Assembly: GCF_002930105.1 (NCBI RefSeq)
Contig: NZ_PJRN01000002.1
Span: forward strand, 124,001-188,000
Source of the DNA: Billgrantia saliphila
Lineage (GTDB): Bacteria > Pseudomonadota > Gammaproteobacteria > Pseudomonadales > Halomonadaceae
Reading direction: 5' to 3'
Length of the DNA: 64,000 nt
This document shows positions 17,407-24,923 of this stretch, piece by piece (the stretch's first letter is position 1; each line of letters opens with the position of its first letter). The notes below the pieces were generated by a model. That model worked only from the letters and a program-made list of their open reading frames with translations, was not told the DNA's origin and ran no database searches. The position numbers and the translations under genes were made by a program.

Positions 17407-18386
17407 ACTCGAAAGCGACGGTCGTCGGCAAGAATCTCGAATCCGCCGAAGGCCTGCTGCAGCAGATCCGCATAGGGCAGGAAGGCATTGGCCACCAGTA
17501 CGAGCTGCCCCCCCGGTTGCAAGTGTGCGGGCGCCTCGCGAATCAAGCGGCCCGCCGGACCGTAGTCGATGCTGCGCTCCTGATGGAACGGCGGGTTGCT
17601 GACGATGGCGGCAAAGCGGCGAGCCGGCAGCGCCGAGTAGACATCGCTGGCCAGGGTGTGCCCAGCGAGCCCGTTGGCGGCCAGGGTGCGCCGGGCCGCC
17701 TCCACGGCGAAGAGGTTGACGTCCACCGCCGTCACGGCGTGGCCACGGCGCGCCAGCCAGGCCGAGAGAATGCCGTCGCCGCAGCCCATGTCGAGGACAT
17801 CGCTCGCACCGCTGGAGCCCGGCAGCACGCCGGGAAGGGTCTCCAGCAGCAAACGGGTACCGTCATCGAGCTTGCCGTGGCCGAACACCCCCGGGTGGCT
17901 GGCAAGCGTCATTCCCTCGGCCTCGAACGCCGTCCAGGCGGCCTCGGGCTCGATCCCCACCCGCCCCAGGCGCGTCTCGACCAGAAGGCAGCGCCGGGCG
18001 CTGTCGCGCTTGCGACAGCCAAGCCCGAGCGCCGCCAGTACCTTGAGCACGCGCTTGATGCCGCCCTGGTTCTCCCCCACCACCTGCAGCGGAGTGCCTT
18101 CCGGCAACCCGGCGCACAGCCATAGTAGCCACCATTCGCCCAGCGCATGGCTCTTGGGCCAGAACAGCACCGCGCCGGGCGGCTCGGCAACCTCGGGGCC
18201 ATCGAAGGGAGAAAACGCCGGGCGACCCCGCTCACGCCACGCCTTCAGTACGCCATGATCGCCGCTGAGCACGCTGCCCTCCCCGCCCTCCAACCAGGCA
18301 TCCCGCGGCGGCGCCACCCAGAGCCAACCGCGGTAGTCGAGGTCTTGACGCTCCAACAGCTGACAGACGGGAGTCTCGGCACTCAT
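17376..18386 (-). CDS. rsmC: 16S rRNA (guanine-1207-N2) methyltransferase RsmC
   Basis: The 336-residue protein has a duplicated methyltransferase fold: a degenerate N-terminal half (residues 1-~165) and a catalytic half with VLDMGCGDGILSAWLARRGHAVTAVDVN and the base-flipping motif NPPFH. Length and the NPPFHQ motif match RsmC (~340). The start at 18386 overlaps the cmoM stop (ATGA); a longer frame to 18482 would sit inside cmoM. The 3' end overlaps greB by 31 bases tail to tail. Confidence 0.9.
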   Translation of the reverse strand: MSAETPVCQLLERQDLDYRGWLWVAPPRDAWLEGGEGSVLSGDHGVLKAWRERGRPAFSPFDGPEVAEPPGAVLFWPKSHALGEWWLLWLCAGLPEGTPLQVVGENQGGIKRVLKVLAALGLGCRKRDSARRCLLVETRLGRVGIEPEAAWTAFEAEGMTLASHPGVFGHGKLDDGTRLLLETLPGVLPGSSGASDVLDMGCGDGILSAWLARRGHAVTAVDVNLFAVEAARRTLAANGLAGHTLASDVYSALPARRFAAIVSNPPFHQERSIDYGPAGRLIREAPAHLQPGGQLVLVANAFLPYADLLQQAFGGFEILADDRRFRVYRACLAGSR

Positions 18387-19198
18387 CGGACAGGCTCCTC
18401 CTTGGCTGGCGAGGCAGCCTCGCCGGCGACGAACGTATAGAGCAGGTAGCGCCCCAGGCGCCAGTGCGGCTCGCTGCGGCAATAGCGCTGCTCCAGCGCC
18501 ACCAGCCGCTCCCAGTCGGCTTCGCTCGCCGGCGGCTGGCGCAGATAGTCATGGAAGACGCGAATCCCGGCCACCGCCTGGAGCGATAGCCCGCACTCGC
18601 GGCTCCAGGCGACGATCCACTCATGACTCAGAGGCGAGATGGGAGTCAGGCGCTGACGCTTGCCGGTGCCCTCCAGGCGATCGTCCAGCGCCTTCTGCAG
18701 GTTACCCTTGACCACATTGGAGAATCGCAGGGCATCGCGGTTGAACACCATCAGCGACAGCTGCCCGCCCGGAGCGAGCCGGCCGGCCAGGATGTTCAGC
18801 GCCGTACGGGGATCGTGCATCCACTCCAGCACCGCGTGGCAAGTGATCAGCGGCCAGGGGCCGGCGGCCCGGCTGGGCAAATCCTGCAGCGAGGCCTCCA
18901 CGTAGCGTACCGGCAGGCCCTCGAGTTCGAGCCGGGCCCGCTCGAGCATGTCCCGGGCGGGCTCGAGCAGCGTTACCGCGTGCCCGCGCCGGGCGAACCA
19001 GGCAGCCAGTTGACCCAGGCCGCCCCCCACGTCGAGCATCGGCTGGCCGTCGAGGGCGAGCATCTCCGGCAGCAGCCGGTCGAGCAGGGCCAGGCGCAGC
19101 GCCCCGCGCGGGCCGCCGTAGAGGCTGCCGGCGAACTTATCGGCCAGGCCATCGAAGTGACGATCGCCGGCCGGCGAAAGCGATGTAGGATCGGACAT
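18383..19198 (-). CDS. cmoM: tRNA 5-carboxymethoxyuridine methyltransferase CmoM
   Basis: The 271-residue SAM methyltransferase (formerly SmtA) converts cmo5U34 to its methyl ester mcmo5U. SAM motif I is PMLDVGGGLGQLAAWFARRGH. The CmoM-specific block ITCHAVLEWMHDPRTALNILAGRLAPGG and the FSNVVKGNLQKAL...RLTPISPL region are clear. It completes the pathway begun by cmoA and cmoB at the left end of the window, here at a separate locus coupled to rsmC. Confidence 0.92.
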   Translation of the reverse strand: MSDPTSLSPAGDRHFDGLADKFAGSLYGGPRGALRLALLDRLLPEMLALDGQPMLDVGGGLGQLAAWFARRGHAVTLLEPARDMLERARLELEGLPVRYVEASLQDLPSRAAGPWPLITCHAVLEWMHDPRTALNILAGRLAPGGQLSLMVFNRDALRFSNVVKGNLQKALDDRLEGTGKRQRLTPISPLSHEWIVAWSRECGLSLQAVAGIRVFHDYLRQPPASEADWERLVALEQRYCRSEPHWRLGRYLLYTFVAGEAASPAKEEPVR

Positions 19199-19231
19199 GG
19201 GGCAACTCGAGCGGCGGCTGTGCCGCGCATT

Positions 19232-20758
19232 CTACTCGCCACGGCCGGGTGACGAAACGCGCGTGGCCATGGGCAGGCGCGGCGCCCAGGGCGTAGCGGC
19301 TTCCACCTGCGCGGCCAACGCCAGCAAGCGACGCTCGTCGCCCATGCCGCCCAGCACCTGCACACCCACCGGAAGGCCCTCCGGCGTGACATGCAGCGGC
19401 AGTGACATGGCCGGCTGGCCGGTCAGGTTGGCGAGCTGGGTGAAAGGCGTGCGAGCCAGCGCATCCCGCGTCAAGTGGTCGAGCGCCCCCGCCTTGAGTG
19501 CCAGCCGGGCCACGCCGGGTAGTGCCAGCAGCGACATCAGCCGCTCCCGCGCCGGGCTCGGATAGTGCTCTCCCAGGCGCGGCGCGGGCGCCGCCGTCAC
19601 CGGCATCACGAGCACATCGAAACGGTCATGAAATTCGCCCATGGCACGCGCCGCCGCGTTCCAGTCGCGCTTGGCCAGCTCGTAGTCGCGTACCGGCAGA
19701 TGCCGGCCCAGGCGGCCGATGGCACGGGTCGAGGGTTCGATGGCCAGGCGTGGCACGGGCACACCGGTCTCGTGGGCGATCCAGGCCAGGTCGGCGCTGA
19801 CATGCCCCAGGTAGAGAGTCAGGTAGGCACTGGCCAGACGCGCGCCATCGACGGGCGGGTCGGCCCATTCCACTCGATGGCCGAGCGAATCCAATTGGCT
19901 TGCGGCACGCTCGACCGCCAGGCGTACTTCGGGATGGATCACGGTACCCAGCGGCCCGCCGAGCGGTTCGCCCAGCGACACCGCCACTCGCAGCGACTCG
20001 GGCGGCCTCTCCAGCGCTGCCAGGAATCCTCGCTCTTGTGGCAGCGGGCAAGAGGCGCCCCGGTCCATGCCGTTGATTGCATCGAGCAGTGCCGCGCTGT
20101 CACGCACGCTACGGGTTACGGCGTGCTCCACCACCGCACCCTGCCACACTCCGGCATATAGCGGCCCCTGCGGCACGCGCCCGCGCGAGGGCTTGAGGCC
20201 GAACAGGCCGCAATAGCTGGCGGGAATGCGGATCGAACCGCCCCCGTCGCCGCCCATCGCCAGTGGCACCAGCCCTCCGGCCACCGCCGCGGCCGCCCCG
20301 CCGCTGGAGCCGCCGGGAGAATACGAGGGCTGCCACGGGTTCACCGGATGGGGAAACGCTCGAGGCTCGGTGATCCCCATCAGACCCAGTTCGGGGGTGG
20401 CCGTCTGACCGAGGATGACGAAACCTGCCAGGCGCAGGCGGGAAACGAGAGTCGAATCAGCCGGCGCCTTCCACTCGGCCAACGCCGCGCTGCCGAAGGC
20501 CAACGGCTCCCCTGCGAGTGCCGTGAGCAGGTCCTTGGTCAGGGTCGGTACCCCGGCGAAGGGAGCGGCGGTATCGATCGCTTCCAGCTCTAGCCGCGCC
20601 CGCTCGAAGCGAGTGCGCACCAGCGCATGAAGTCGCGGGTCGTTTCGCTCGATGGCCAGGCAGGCAGCCTCGAACACCTCCGCCCGGCTCACTTCTCCGA
20701 CGCGCAGCAACTGTGCCAGACCGAGTCCGTCATATCGTTGGTATTCCTCGATCCGCAT
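19232..20758 (-). CDS. Amidase (amidase signature family)
   Basis: The 508-residue enzyme of the amidase-signature superfamily has the Ser-cisSer-Lys triad: catalytic Lys in TLTKDLL, and the GGSSGGAAAAVAGGLVPLAMGGDGGGSIRIPASYCG signature supplying both serines. A C-terminal NLTGQPAMSLPLHVTPEGLPVGVQ block is typical. It lacks GatB/GatC neighbours, so it is a small-molecule amidase rather than GatA; the substrate is unknown. The ATG at 20758 follows GGAGGG; a longer frame would run into the tRNA promoter. Confidence 0.85.
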   Translation of the reverse strand: MRIEEYQRYDGLGLAQLLRVGEVSRAEVFEAACLAIERNDPRLHALVRTRFERARLELEAIDTAAPFAGVPTLTKDLLTALAGEPLAFGSAALAEWKAPADSTLVSRLRLAGFVILGQTATPELGLMGITEPRAFPHPVNPWQPSYSPGGSSGGAAAAVAGGLVPLAMGGDGGGSIRIPASYCGLFGLKPSRGRVPQGPLYAGVWQGAVVEHAVTRSVRDSAALLDAINGMDRGASCPLPQERGFLAALERPPESLRVAVSLGEPLGGPLGTVIHPEVRLAVERAASQLDSLGHRVEWADPPVDGARLASAYLTLYLGHVSADLAWIAHETGVPVPRLAIEPSTRAIGRLGRHLPVRDYELAKRDWNAAARAMGEFHDRFDVLVMPVTAAPAPRLGEHYPSPARERLMSLLALPGVARLALKAGALDHLTRDALARTPFTQLANLTGQPAMSLPLHVTPEGLPVGVQVLGGMGDERRLLALAAQVEAATPWAPRLPMATRVSSPGRGE

Positions 20759-20795
20759 CCGTCCCTCCGCGCCTGGCGGGTCCAAGCCCGACCGG

Positions 20796-20824
20796 TTTAT
20801 CTTGCCGCCCTGAGCCCGTATAAT
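20796..20824 (+). promoter_or_regulatory. Promoter of tRNA-Arg
   Basis: A consensus -10 TATAAT lies at 20819-20824, 13 bases before the tRNA. Upstream, with 17-base spacing, is a weak -35-like TTTATC (20796-20801). The GC-rich stretch between the -10 and the gene is typical of stable-RNA promoters. Confidence 0.6.
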
Positions 20825-20837
20825 GCGCAGCCGTACG

Positions 20838-20914
20838 GCCCCCATAGCTCAGCTGGATAGAGCGTCCCCCTCCTAAGGGGAAGGTCCCAGGTTCGAATCC
20901 TGGTGGGGGCACCA
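20838..20914 (+). tRNA. tRNA-Arg (anticodon CCT)
   Basis: The 77-base gene forms a full cloverleaf: acceptor GCCCCCA/TGGGGGC, D-arm GCTC/GAGC, anticodon stem TCCCC/GGGGA around loop CTCCTAA (anticodon CCT, reading AGG), T-arm CCAGG/CCTGG with TTCGAAT loop, and an encoded CCA end. The variable loop is short. A chromosomal tRNA of this type is a common integration site, but no duplicated 3' end was found in the window. Confidence 0.97.
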
Positions 20915-21216
20915 GCAACCCCCTTCGTGATCGATTTTTCCGCAAGCCTCTTCTTACCCTATTTTGCAAGCTAATGTAGCAGCAAGCGTTTGAGACTTCC
21001 GTTTACCAAAAAATGACTCTGATGTTCCGAGCCAAGATAGGCAGGTCACATCTTCATTGACGTTAGTTAAAGTAGCGCCAAGGATAGGCTAAACGCCGCG
21101 CGAACGAATGCCTGCATTTTCCAACAGACCGTAACCCTTTGCGCTTTGCAGAAGCTATTCACGTTACCTATTTTTTAATGTGAAGCTAATCTTGCTTTGC
21201 TATTCAGGGACGAAAC
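20915..21216. other. Intergenic stretch after tRNA-Arg, no gene seen
   Basis: The 302 bases are clearly richer in A+T than the surrounding DNA, with homopolymer T and A runs. No ORF with a plausible start and codon use, no integrase remnant and no repeat of the tRNA end were found. The distal part, with a run of T near 21170, probably carries the promoter of the BrkB-type gene. Confidence 0.6.
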
Positions 21217-22185
21217 ATGGCAAACCGCAACGCGGCAACTTCCCAGCGTGGGCGGCAAGCAGACCGTCCAGGTCAGATACCCAAGCCCGGCTGGAAGGAT
21301 ATTCTCAAGCGAACCAAAGAAGAAATGGCCCGTGATCATGTCTCGATAGTGGCAGCGGGCATTGCTTTCTATGGGCTGCTGGCCATCGTTCCGGCCATCG
21401 TGGCGACTATCTCCATCTGGGCGCTCGTGTTCGATCCTCAACAAATCACTCAGCAAATCTCGAGCATCAGTCATCTGCTTCCTGAAGAAGCCGCAGATAT
21501 CATCCAGCAACAGGCCGAGCAGGCCAGCCAGGACGCTGGCGTAGGCATGAGCCTGGCAGCCATTTTCGGGATATTGCTTGCTGTCTATAGCGCTTCACGA
21601 GGCATTGATGGGCTCATGGAAGGGCTGAACATCATCTACGACGAACAGGAAAACCGGGGAGTCATCAAAAGAACGGCGCTGAAGTTGATCCTGACGTTAG
21701 GTGCGATTCTCATGACGCTTGTAACGCTAGGCGTCATTACGGCCATCCCCGCCATCGTCGAGCTAATCGGGCTGCCCGATGTCTTCGGCACCCTTGTCAA
21801 CTTGGTGCGCTGGCCACTGCTGATGATCGTTGTCATGCTGGCAATTGCAGTACTTTATCGTTATGGCCCGGATCGCGATAAACCCCGCTGGCAGTGGACA
21901 AGCATCGGCTCGTTCGTTGCCGTCCTGCTATGGATCGTGGGCTCGATCGCTTTTTCAATCTACGTGCGCAATTTCTCCAGCTACAACGAAACCTACGGAT
22001 CCCTGGGCGCGATCATCATACTGCTGATGTGGTTCTGGCTCTCAGCGTTCATTGTACTCATGGGAGCGGAGCTCAATAGCGAAATGGAACATCAGACAAA
22101 GCACGATACCACGGTGGGCGGAGACGAGCGAATGGGTGAGCGAAACGCGCATGTGGCCGACACCGTAGGCAAAAGCAATACATGA
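21217..22185 (+). CDS. YihY/BrkB family inner-membrane protein
   Basis: The 322-residue protein has the YihY/BrkB signature. An amphipathic start (WKDILKRTKEEMARDHVSIVAAGIAFYGLLAIVPAIVATIS) is followed by about six membrane segments, ending with YNETYGSLGAIIILLMWFWLSAFIVLMGAELNSEME. The family was once thought to be ribonuclease BN; the function is unknown and a transport role has been proposed. GC is lower than in neighbouring genes. CAGGGA precedes the ATG. Confidence 0.9.
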   Translation: MANRNAATSQRGRQADRPGQIPKPGWKDILKRTKEEMARDHVSIVAAGIAFYGLLAIVPAIVATISIWALVFDPQQITQQISSISHLLPEEAADIIQQQAEQASQDAGVGMSLAAIFGILLAVYSASRGIDGLMEGLNIIYDEQENRGVIKRTALKLILTLGAILMTLVTLGVITAIPAIVELIGLPDVFGTLVNLVRWPLLMIVVMLAIAVLYRYGPDRDKPRWQWTSIGSFVAVLLWIVGSIAFSIYVRNFSSYNETYGSLGAIIILLMWFWLSAFIVLMGAELNSEMEHQTKHDTTVGGDERMGERNAHVADTVGKSNT

Positions 22186-22331
22186 CCCCGACTCCGGCGC
22201 GCTTACGGTTCGTCAACCGGCGCAACATAAACGCACAATAATCCGAGATATAGAGTCTCCTCCTATGCCATGCTGAATTAGACTTCGGTATATGCCGAGG
22301 TTGTGACCCCTGGCTTACAAGGAGGATAGCC

Positions 22332-22706
22332 ATGCGTTTCATCTCGACTCGTGTACACGGAATGGTCGATTACCTGATGGGTCTGCTGCTCATCGTGGCG
22401 CCTTTCATTTTCGGCTTTGCCACCGGTGGTGCCGCCCAGTGGGTGCCGATCATTCTGGGCGTGGTAATGCTGGCCCAAGCCATCATGACGAAGTACGAGC
22501 TTGGGCTCATGCATCTCATTCCCATGCCGACCCACCTCATCATGGACTTGCTCAGTGGTGTCTTGCTGCTGATCTCACCCTGGCTGTTCGGTTTTGCGGA
22601 CGTCGTGTACTTGCCGCACGTGATTCTTGGTCTGCTCGAGATCGGTGCCAGCCTGACCACGGAGAAGGAGCCACGAGGGCTACGCTCGACGACTCATCAT
22701 CCATGA
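22332..22706 (+). CDS. SPW repeat membrane protein
   Basis: The 124-residue protein has four hydrophobic segments arranged as two homologous halves: HGMVDYLMGLLLIVAPFIFGF and THLIMDLLSGVLLLISPWLFGF. The second contains the Ser-Pro-Trp motif that names the SPW family. A strong AAGGAGG lies 7 bases before the ATG. The function is unknown. It shares the lower-GC stretch with the BrkB-type gene. Confidence 0.85.
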   Translation: MRFISTRVHGMVDYLMGLLLIVAPFIFGFATGGAAQWVPIILGVVMLAQAIMTKYELGLMHLIPMPTHLIMDLLSGVLLLISPWLFGFADVVYLPHVILGLLEIGASLTTEKEPRGLRSTTHHP

Positions 22707-22791
22707 AGATGGTGACGTGAACGACTCCCATACACGAGGAACCGTGTTAGGATAAAAGCGCCATTACTTGAACTTCAGGCAGGAGGCCAGA

Positions 22792-23049
22792 ATGTTTCAA
22801 CGTCCAAGGAAGGTTGCATGTCCCGAATGCAGCGGTAGCAATTACTGGAAAGCCAATCCGAAGCCAACGGATGTGCTGCATTGCCGCTACTGCCACGCTG
22901 CGATCGCTTCGTACGAAAAGTACGTGCAAGTCACGGCCCAGCAGGAAGCACAGCGGCTGCTGGCGGAGTTCGTCGAAAGCGACGTCTCGCGCGATCTCGC
23001 GCATCTGAAGGCCGTTCTGGCCACTCCCGAACTGCGCTCCAGTCTGTAA
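22792..23049 (+). CDS. Small zinc-ribbon protein, function unknown
   Basis: The 85-residue protein has two Cys pairs, CPEC (residues 11-14) and CRYC about 20 residues later, spaced as in a zinc ribbon, followed by a helical tail (KYVQVTAQQEAQRLLAEFVESD). The ATG at 22792 is chosen because GCAGGAGG is 5 bases upstream. I recognise no specific family. It is followed by a clear terminator, which supports it being a real transcription unit. Confidence 0.65.
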   Translation: MFQRPRKVACPECSGSNYWKANPKPTDVLHCRYCHAAIASYEKYVQVTAQQEAQRLLAEFVESDVSRDLAHLKAVLATPELRSSL

Positions 23050-23073
23050 GCGGCGAGCCCCCCAAACCTAGTA

Positions 23074-23100
23074 ACGGCCACCTTCGCGGTGGCCGTTTTC
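23074..23100 (+). terminator. Terminator of the zinc-ribbon gene
   Basis: Nine-base perfect arms (ACGGCCACC / GGTGGCCGT) flank a five-base loop and are followed by TTTTC, 24 bases after the stop codon. Confidence 0.8.
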
Positions 23101-23301
23101 GCTTCAAGCCACAGCCGTAACCTTGGCCTTGGCACGACTTGGCGGACCATCCTCTCCTCTGCCACTGACACCAGCGCCGGGTAGTCGTGGATGGTCATCT
23201 CACGACCGGCCAGCGTCACCCCGTGCGAAACATGCCATTTCCGGCAAATGCTCAGCTTCCTTGACGCAAATCAACCATGCCGTTGAGAACATGGAGGCAA
23301 T

Positions 23302-23328
23302 AAAAAACCGGCCCCGAAGGGCCGGTTT
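23302..23328 (-). terminator. Terminator of the porin gene
   Basis: Read on the minus strand: nine-base arms AACCGGCCC / GGGCCGGTT around a TTCG tetraloop, then a run of T. It lies about 40 bases beyond the porin stop codon. Confidence 0.88.
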
Positions 23329-23368
23329 GTCGTCGATCGCTCGACGTATCTCGCTGTGCGAGGCTCGC

Positions 23369-24460
23369 TTAGAAGTGGTAGCGAGCGCCGGTCAGCCAGT
23401 ACATGTCAGAGCCATCATCAACTTCGATACCACCGGAGCCGATAGTGGCATCCGGCTGATCTGCCTGGTGCAGCTCAAGGAAGACGTCGAAGTTGCTAGC
23501 GAGCTTGTAGTAGGTGCCAGCGGCCCAAGCCAGACGCTCATCGGAAGCATCTTCTGAGTCCACGTTGTAGACATCAGCGTTAAAGGCCCACTGACCCATG
23601 GCATAGGTCATACCCAGGCCCCAAGTGTCGAAGCCGCCGCCGTAAGTCTCGTTGTCGTCACGGGTTTCGTAACCCAGACGAGCAGAGAACTGGTCGTTGA
23701 AGGCGTAGGCGGCAGTGGCACCGTAGCGTACCTCGTCGTTGCCAACCGCATTGCTGTTGGTCAACCTAGCTCCGCTGGCATCCACGATGGCCTCGTCGTC
23801 GACATAACCCAGCGCCAGGCGCAGGCCGCCCACTTCGTACTTCACACCGCCCTGAGTGACGGTTTCAGAAGACGCTTCAGATGCTTCAAGGGTATTGCGA
23901 TCGCTGTAGTGCTTGGCCTGCAGGAAGGCCTGGAAGCCGCCCAGATCCGGGGTGTAGTAGCCGATGGAGTCACCGCGGGAGTGAGTTCGATGACTGGCGA
24001 ACTCGAGGCCGCGGTCGATGTAGACATCGAACGGGCTGGAGACGAACATGTTGTACATGCTGTCGAAGTTACCGGCCTGAACGGTACCGAAGGAGGCGCT
24101 GCGCAGGCCAAGGTACGCCTGGCGGGTCTCGCTGAAGGCATCGAAAGAGCTGACACCGTTGGAGCCGGCCTCGTCGGCACGGAAGCGCCACTCGAGGTGA
24201 GCGAAGGCGCTCAGGTCGCTGTTGATCTGCTGCTGGCCGCGCAGGCCCAGGCGGGAATAGACGTCGACAAACTCGGCGCCATTGTCGATCTCATTGCCCG
24301 CGCCGTCGTATTCGTCACCGCCGCCGGCGATACCCATGGCAATACGGCCGTAGACATCCAGACGGGTGCCGTCCTGGTCGTAAACGGTGGCAGCTTGGGC
24401 AGAAGTGGCGCCGTAGACCATGGCACCGGCAATGGCAGTCGCTAACAGTGTCTTTTTCAT
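23369..24460 (-). CDS. Gram-negative porin (OmpC-like trimeric type)
   Basis: The 363-residue outer-membrane protein starts with a signal peptide (MKKTLLATAIAGAMVYGATS to AQA). It continues with TVYDQDGTRLDVYGRIAMGIAG, a typical first strand, then SRLGLRGQQQINSDLSAFAHLEWRF, and ends in ARYHF with the C-terminal Phe needed for outer-membrane assembly. This is the general porin family of gammaproteobacteria. The ATG at 24460 follows AAGGAAC. It is probably an abundant osmolyte- and ion-passing channel; specificity cannot be read from sequence. Confidence 0.93.
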   Translation of the reverse strand: MKKTLLATAIAGAMVYGATSAQAATVYDQDGTRLDVYGRIAMGIAGGGDEYDGAGNEIDNGAEFVDVYSRLGLRGQQQINSDLSAFAHLEWRFRADEAGSNGVSSFDAFSETRQAYLGLRSASFGTVQAGNFDSMYNMFVSSPFDVYIDRGLEFASHRTHSRGDSIGYYTPDLGGFQAFLQAKHYSDRNTLEASEASSETVTQGGVKYEVGGLRLALGYVDDEAIVDASGARLTNSNAVGNDEVRYGATAAYAFNDQFSARLGYETRDDNETYGGGFDTWGLGMTYAMGQWAFNADVYNVDSEDASDERLAWAAGTYYKLASNFDVFLELHQADQPDATIGSGGIEVDDGSDMYWLTGARYHF

Positions 24461-24500
24461 CGCGATAGTTCCTTTCACTAGCTTACTGTTTCGATCGTTA

Positions 24501-24525
24501 CTGCACGGATCGGCGATCGGTGCAG
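24501..24525. repeat. Inverted repeat upstream of the porin gene
   Basis: CTGCACGGATCG (24501-24512) is the reverse complement of CGATCGGTGCAG (24514-24525) except at one position, with one base between. It begins 41 bases before the porin ATG, so it is either a 5' leader hairpin or a dyad operator. No known regulator motif is recognised. Confidence 0.5.
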
Positions 24526-24923
24526 GTAGCTTGCCGGGCATGGGTCCCGCCGTGCTTGGCTGGGTTCCTTCTCAGGAAGCGCCTGGGCCGGTCATGACCG
24601 CAGCGAAGCCTTGTTATAGTCCAATGCTCGCAGGTAGAACTCTATACCGGGAAAAATGGGAACGCAATAAGAAAAAACACTGTTTTCCTTCGAGCCCCAC
24701 TTCCCCTGCGGAACTTTACCCTGCTTTTGCGGTCGCGGGCTTTCCCGCCTCGTGACCGCCTGCCGCAGGCGGCATACAGCAGCTTGCCTGGCAGCGATGA
24801 GCCCGCACATGATGCCCCGCTGATACAAGGCTGGCAAGCATGGGCGATTCCACGCTTTTCGCTGCTTCCAAATCAAATAGTTAGGTAAACCCAAGGATAA
24901 AGGGTCATCGCGCTCGCGCGTCT
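24526..24923. other. Intergenic stretch between the ProQ-like gene and the porin leader
   Basis: There is no convincing ORF here. It contains a short hairpin (CCGCCTG / CAGGCGG, 24756-24772) that could end the ProQ-like transcript, and an A/T-rich patch near 24650-24690 that may hold the porin promoter. Both arms of transcription are leftward, so the region could also encode a small RNA; nothing in the sequence proves this. Confidence 0.5.

Larger units (their letters stand above)
23050..23368. other. Convergent intergenic region with two terminators
   Basis: The 319 bases between the zinc-ribbon gene and the convergent porin gene hold two rho-independent hairpins, listed separately. The ~200 bases between them contain a short minus-strand open frame (23219 leftwards) with no ribosome binding site and no recognisable product, which I do not call a gene. 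Confidence 0.6.

Noticed and set aside
20838..21216. Integrative-element attachment site at tRNA-Arg
   Set aside because: No integrase gene and no second copy of the tRNA 3' end anywhere in the window; only a compositional hint remains.
22887..23219. Minus-strand open frame between the two terminators near the porin gene
   Set aside because: No ribosome binding site, crosses a terminator hairpin and the zinc-ribbon gene, and resembles no family.
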